From Pectobacterium araliae (lineage in GTDB: Bacteria; Pseudomonadota; Gammaproteobacteria; Enterobacterales; Enterobacteriaceae), in NCBI RefSeq assembly GCF_037076465.1, contig NZ_AP028908.1:1178001-1242000 (forward strand): DNA of 64,000 nt, read 5' to 3'. Made by a program: the position numbers and the translations under genes. Positions 62,097 to 64,000 of this stretch are shown one piece after another (position 1 is the first letter of the stretch; every line of letters begins with the position of its first letter). Under the pieces are notes generated by a model. It was not told the origin of the DNA. It worked only from the letters and a program-made list of their open reading frames with translations, and searched no databases.

Positions 62097-62984
62097 ATGA
62101 GTATGAAAAATGACAACGAATACGCCGGTAGTGCCGGAGCTGAAACCAATCTCCATCGACGTAAAATGTTGACCGCTGCCGCCATGGCTGCACCAGCAAT
62201 GCTGCTAATGGGAGCTGCAAGCCAGGGAGTTCAAGCCGCACAACCCAAGCCAGCTACTGGAAAAGTAGCATTGGTTACGGGGTCGTCACGTGGGATCGGC
62301 GCAGCCACTGCCAAGCGACTGGCTTTAGATGGCTTTAATGTCACCGTCAACTATCTAACCAACCGCGAACTGGCAGCAGGCGTTGTGCGGCAGATCGAGC
62401 AGGAAGGTGGCAAGGCCATCAGCGTACAGGCCGACGTCAGTGACCCTTCAGCCGTGCGCCGCTTATTTGAAGCTAATAACGAGGCTTTTGGAAACATCGA
62501 CGTCGTGGTGAGCAACGCTGGCATCATGCAGTTGGCACCGTTTTCTGAACTCTCTGACGAGCAGTTCGATCGTATGATGGCGGTTAACGTGAAGGGGAGT
62601 TTCAACGTCCTACGCGAAGCTGCCAGCCGTGTACGCGATGGCGGAAGAATTCTTACGCTGTCTTCAAGCATCACGAAATTGCGCAGCCCTACCTATGGTA
62701 CATATGCTGCGTCCAAAGCTGCACAAGAGCTCTTTGCCAATATCCTTGCCAAGGAATTGGAAGGCCGTATGATTTCGGTCAATGCCATTGCTCCGGGATT
62801 AGTCAACACGACCCTCTTTACCGATGGTAAGACGCCACAGCAAATTGCTGGTTTTGCCCAGCGCACGCCGCACAAGCGATTGGCTGAACCAGAAGATATT
62901 GCCAACGTCATTTCTATGCTTTGCAGTAACGATGGCGGGTGGGTGAACGGTCAAACCGTGTTTGCCAATGGCGGCATCATCTGA
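62097..62984 (+). CDS. SDR oxidoreductase with twin-arginine signal peptide (copy 2)
   Basis: A 295-residue paralogue of the preceding gene. The Tat-like signal has H-R-R-K-M-L (20-25) and a hydrophobic stretch ending GVQAAQ (about 44-49). The SDR domain has TGSSRGIGAA (61-70), NAG and YAASK (Tyr203, Lys207). The ATG at 62097 is chosen because GAGGAA lies upstream; an in-frame start at 62013 would bury the signal. A 108-bp gap separates the copies. Substrate unknown. Confidence 0.85.
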   Translation: MSMKNDNEYAGSAGAETNLHRRKMLTAAAMAAPAMLLMGAASQGVQAAQPKPATGKVALVTGSSRGIGAATAKRLALDGFNVTVNYLTNRELAAGVVRQIEQEGGKAISVQADVSDPSAVRRLFEANNEAFGNIDVVVSNAGIMQLAPFSELSDEQFDRMMAVNVKGSFNVLREAASRVRDGGRILTLSSSITKLRSPTYGTYAASKAAQELFANILAKELEGRMISVNAIAPGLVNTTLFTDGKTPQQIAGFAQRTPHKRLAEPEDIANVISMLCSNDGGWVNGQTVFANGGII

Positions 62985-63063
62985 CGGTGAGCAAGTGCAT
63001 GTCTTTCTATAGATGATGGATGGCGACAACGAGCGCTTGTCCAGAGACACGATAAAACAAAAA

Positions 63064-63083
63064 TGCCGATTAGATAATCGGCA
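63064..63083 (-). terminator. Terminator-like hairpin, oriented to the minus strand
   Basis: Stem TGCCGATTA/TAATCGGCA. Only on the minus strand does a U-rich tail follow (TTTTTGTTTTA). No minus-strand gene is recognised upstream of it; on the plus strand it could still act as a 3' hairpin for the SDR transcript. Confidence 0.55.
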
Positions 63084-63089
63084 AAAAAT

Positions 63090-63409
63090 CGGTCAATTGA
63101 AGCAATAATAATGATGATGAAATAAGATTTTAGTGCGATCTGTATGTACTGTTTTGCCGTTTGATGCGATTTCACCCGTGTACCACGCCGCTGTGGTCAT
63201 GTGGATAGTACTAGTGGGTAAAAAATTTCCAGGAGAAATTTTTAACGTTGCGCAAGCAACGGCCCGTAAGGGTGACGGCCAGGGATGGCACGTCATAAAA
63301 ATGTGCTGAGGCGTACTCTGCTGGAGGGGGCTTTTGCGTCTTGTGTAACGTCTCACCCACGACGTGTTTTTTTCCCGTATAATCCCCTACTTTGTGTTAG
63401 GTCTCCGGG
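63090..63409. other. Structured intergenic region before menF
   Basis: No gene recognised. Hairpins: AAAAATTTC/GAAATTTTT (63221-63243), GTTGC-GCAA-GCAAC with a GNRA-type loop (63247-63260), GGCC...GGCC (63261-63280) and GCAC/GTGC (63288-63306). A TATAAT at 63378-63383 may be the menF -10. The elaB/elaA genes found near menF in E. coli are absent. Confidence 0.45.
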
Positions 63410-63415
63410 GTGACG

Positions 63416-64000
63416 GTGAAACAACTTTCCGACTTGCTGCGCCATATGCAGCAAGATTTGCGCGAGCCACAGCCTGAACGCGCAGGTTTCAGACAAATAA
63501 CGCGTTCTTTAAGCCTCAGTGAGGCGTCAGAACTCTTGCCGTGGTTGGCGACTCAGCCTGTGTATCCCCAGTTCTATTGGCAGCACCGTCAGGATAGTGA
63601 AGAGGTTGCCGTTTGTGGCAAGGTGTGCGGGTTTCGTCATATTCAGGATGCTGAGGCATTCCTCGTTCAGCAACAGTGCGATCCCAATGTCCGCATCTGG
63701 GGGCTGAATGCGTTTAACCAGTCGAAAGAAGAGGGCGCGTCGTCACCTGGCTACCTGTTCTTGCCCCGTGCGGAATTGCGACGTCAGGATGATACGCTCA
63801 GCCTGAGTATTAACCTGTTCAGTGAAACGTCATTGCAACAAGATACCGTCGAAGCCTCGGCGTTTATTAACCTGCTGCTTCCACCCGCCTCATTGCCTCT
63901 TTTGCATGCGGAAGTGCGGTCTGTTGCGCATCAGCCTGAGCGCCTGGAGTGGATTGATTTGCTTCAGCGGGCGCTGCATGACATCAAAACAGGGCTAATG
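63416..64000 (+). CDS. menF: Isochorismate synthase MenF, N-terminal part (runs off the window)
   Basis: An open frame from GTG 63416 to the window end (195 codons, no stop). The sequence matches the N-terminal domain of MenF, with PVYPQFYWQHRQ, VRIWGLNAFNQS, YLFLPRAELRR and NLFSETSLQQD. MenF makes isochorismate from chorismate for menaquinone. The chorismate-binding catalytic half lies beyond the window. CGGGG gives a ribosome site for this GTG; another GTG two codons earlier (63410) is possible. Confidence 0.9.
   Translation, partial: MKQLSDLLRHMQQDLREPQPERAGFRQITRSLSLSEASELLPWLATQPVYPQFYWQHRQDSEEVAVCGKVCGFRHIQDAEAFLVQQQCDPNVRIWGLNAFNQSKEEGASSPGYLFLPRAELRRQDDTLSLSINLFSETSLQQDTVEASAFINLLLPPASLPLLHAEVRSVAHQPERLEWIDLLQRALHDIKTGLM

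Noticed and set aside
63093-63356. An 87-codon minus-strand protein gene before menF
   Set aside because: No family match, and the region is dominated by short inverted repeats; a non-coding explanation is simpler.

Overview
The window is a chromosomal segment of an enterobacterium of the soft-rot group, most likely Pectobacterium. Gene order over long stretches matches the Enterobacterales core: decR-mdlAB-glnK-amtB-tesB-ybaY-ybaZ-ffs, hha/tomB, acrRAB, rsmS-priC-ybaN-apt-dnaX-ybaB-recR-htpG-adk-hemH-ybaL-ushA, ybaK-ybaP-copA-cueR-ybbJ-qmcA, then yfaE-nrdBA-ubiG-gyrA-rcsC-rcsBD, ending in menF. Proteins are close to their E. coli counterparts, and a secreted GH28 polygalacturonase points to a pectin-degrading plant pathogen. 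No rRNA, tRNA or CRISPR array was seen.

Layout. 1-9.2 kb: a truncated membrane protein, the Lrp-family regulator DecR, the MdlAB ABC exporter, the nitrogen-controlled glnK-amtB operon (sigma-54 promoter, NtrC site), tesB, a lipoprotein, the Atl DNA-repair protein and the 4.5S RNA gene. 9.2-18.5 kb: a MITE-like repeat, hha-tomB, the zinc-independent ribosomal proteins rpmE2-rpmJ2, an IS1182-like element seated in the acrB terminator, and acrAB with divergent acrR. 18.5-32 kb: a run of housekeeping genes (replication and repair, purine salvage, chaperone, adenylate kinase, ferrochelatase), an antiporter and ushA. 32-37.7 kb: an insert relative to E. coli carrying btsT-yjiX-yjiA and the polygalacturonase. 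37.7-44 kb: ybaK, ybaP, copper export (copA/cueR) and ybbJ/qmcA. 44-58.2 kb: ribonucleotide reductase with its ferredoxin, ubiG, gyrA and the Rcs phosphorelay. 58.2-63 kb: an accessory cluster of an MFS transporter, an HxlR regulator and three short-chain dehydrogenases, two of them a tandem pair with twin-arginine signals. The window ends inside menF.

Most notable: copA carries what looks like a complete programmed -1 frameshift cassette (slippery heptamer, 5-nt spacer, H-type pseudoknot, immediate -1 stop) placed after the second metal-binding domain. It would release a two-domain copper chaperone instead of the one-domain CopA(Z) known from E. coli. dnaX keeps the three-part tau/gamma frameshift signal. 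Other points of interest are the Tat-SDR pair, an Arg in place of the usual His in the polygalacturonase, TGAAC palindromes in the gyrA leader, terminator-like hairpins inside operons (nrdA/nrdB, btsT/yjiX), and the insertion that rebuilds a terminator at both ends.
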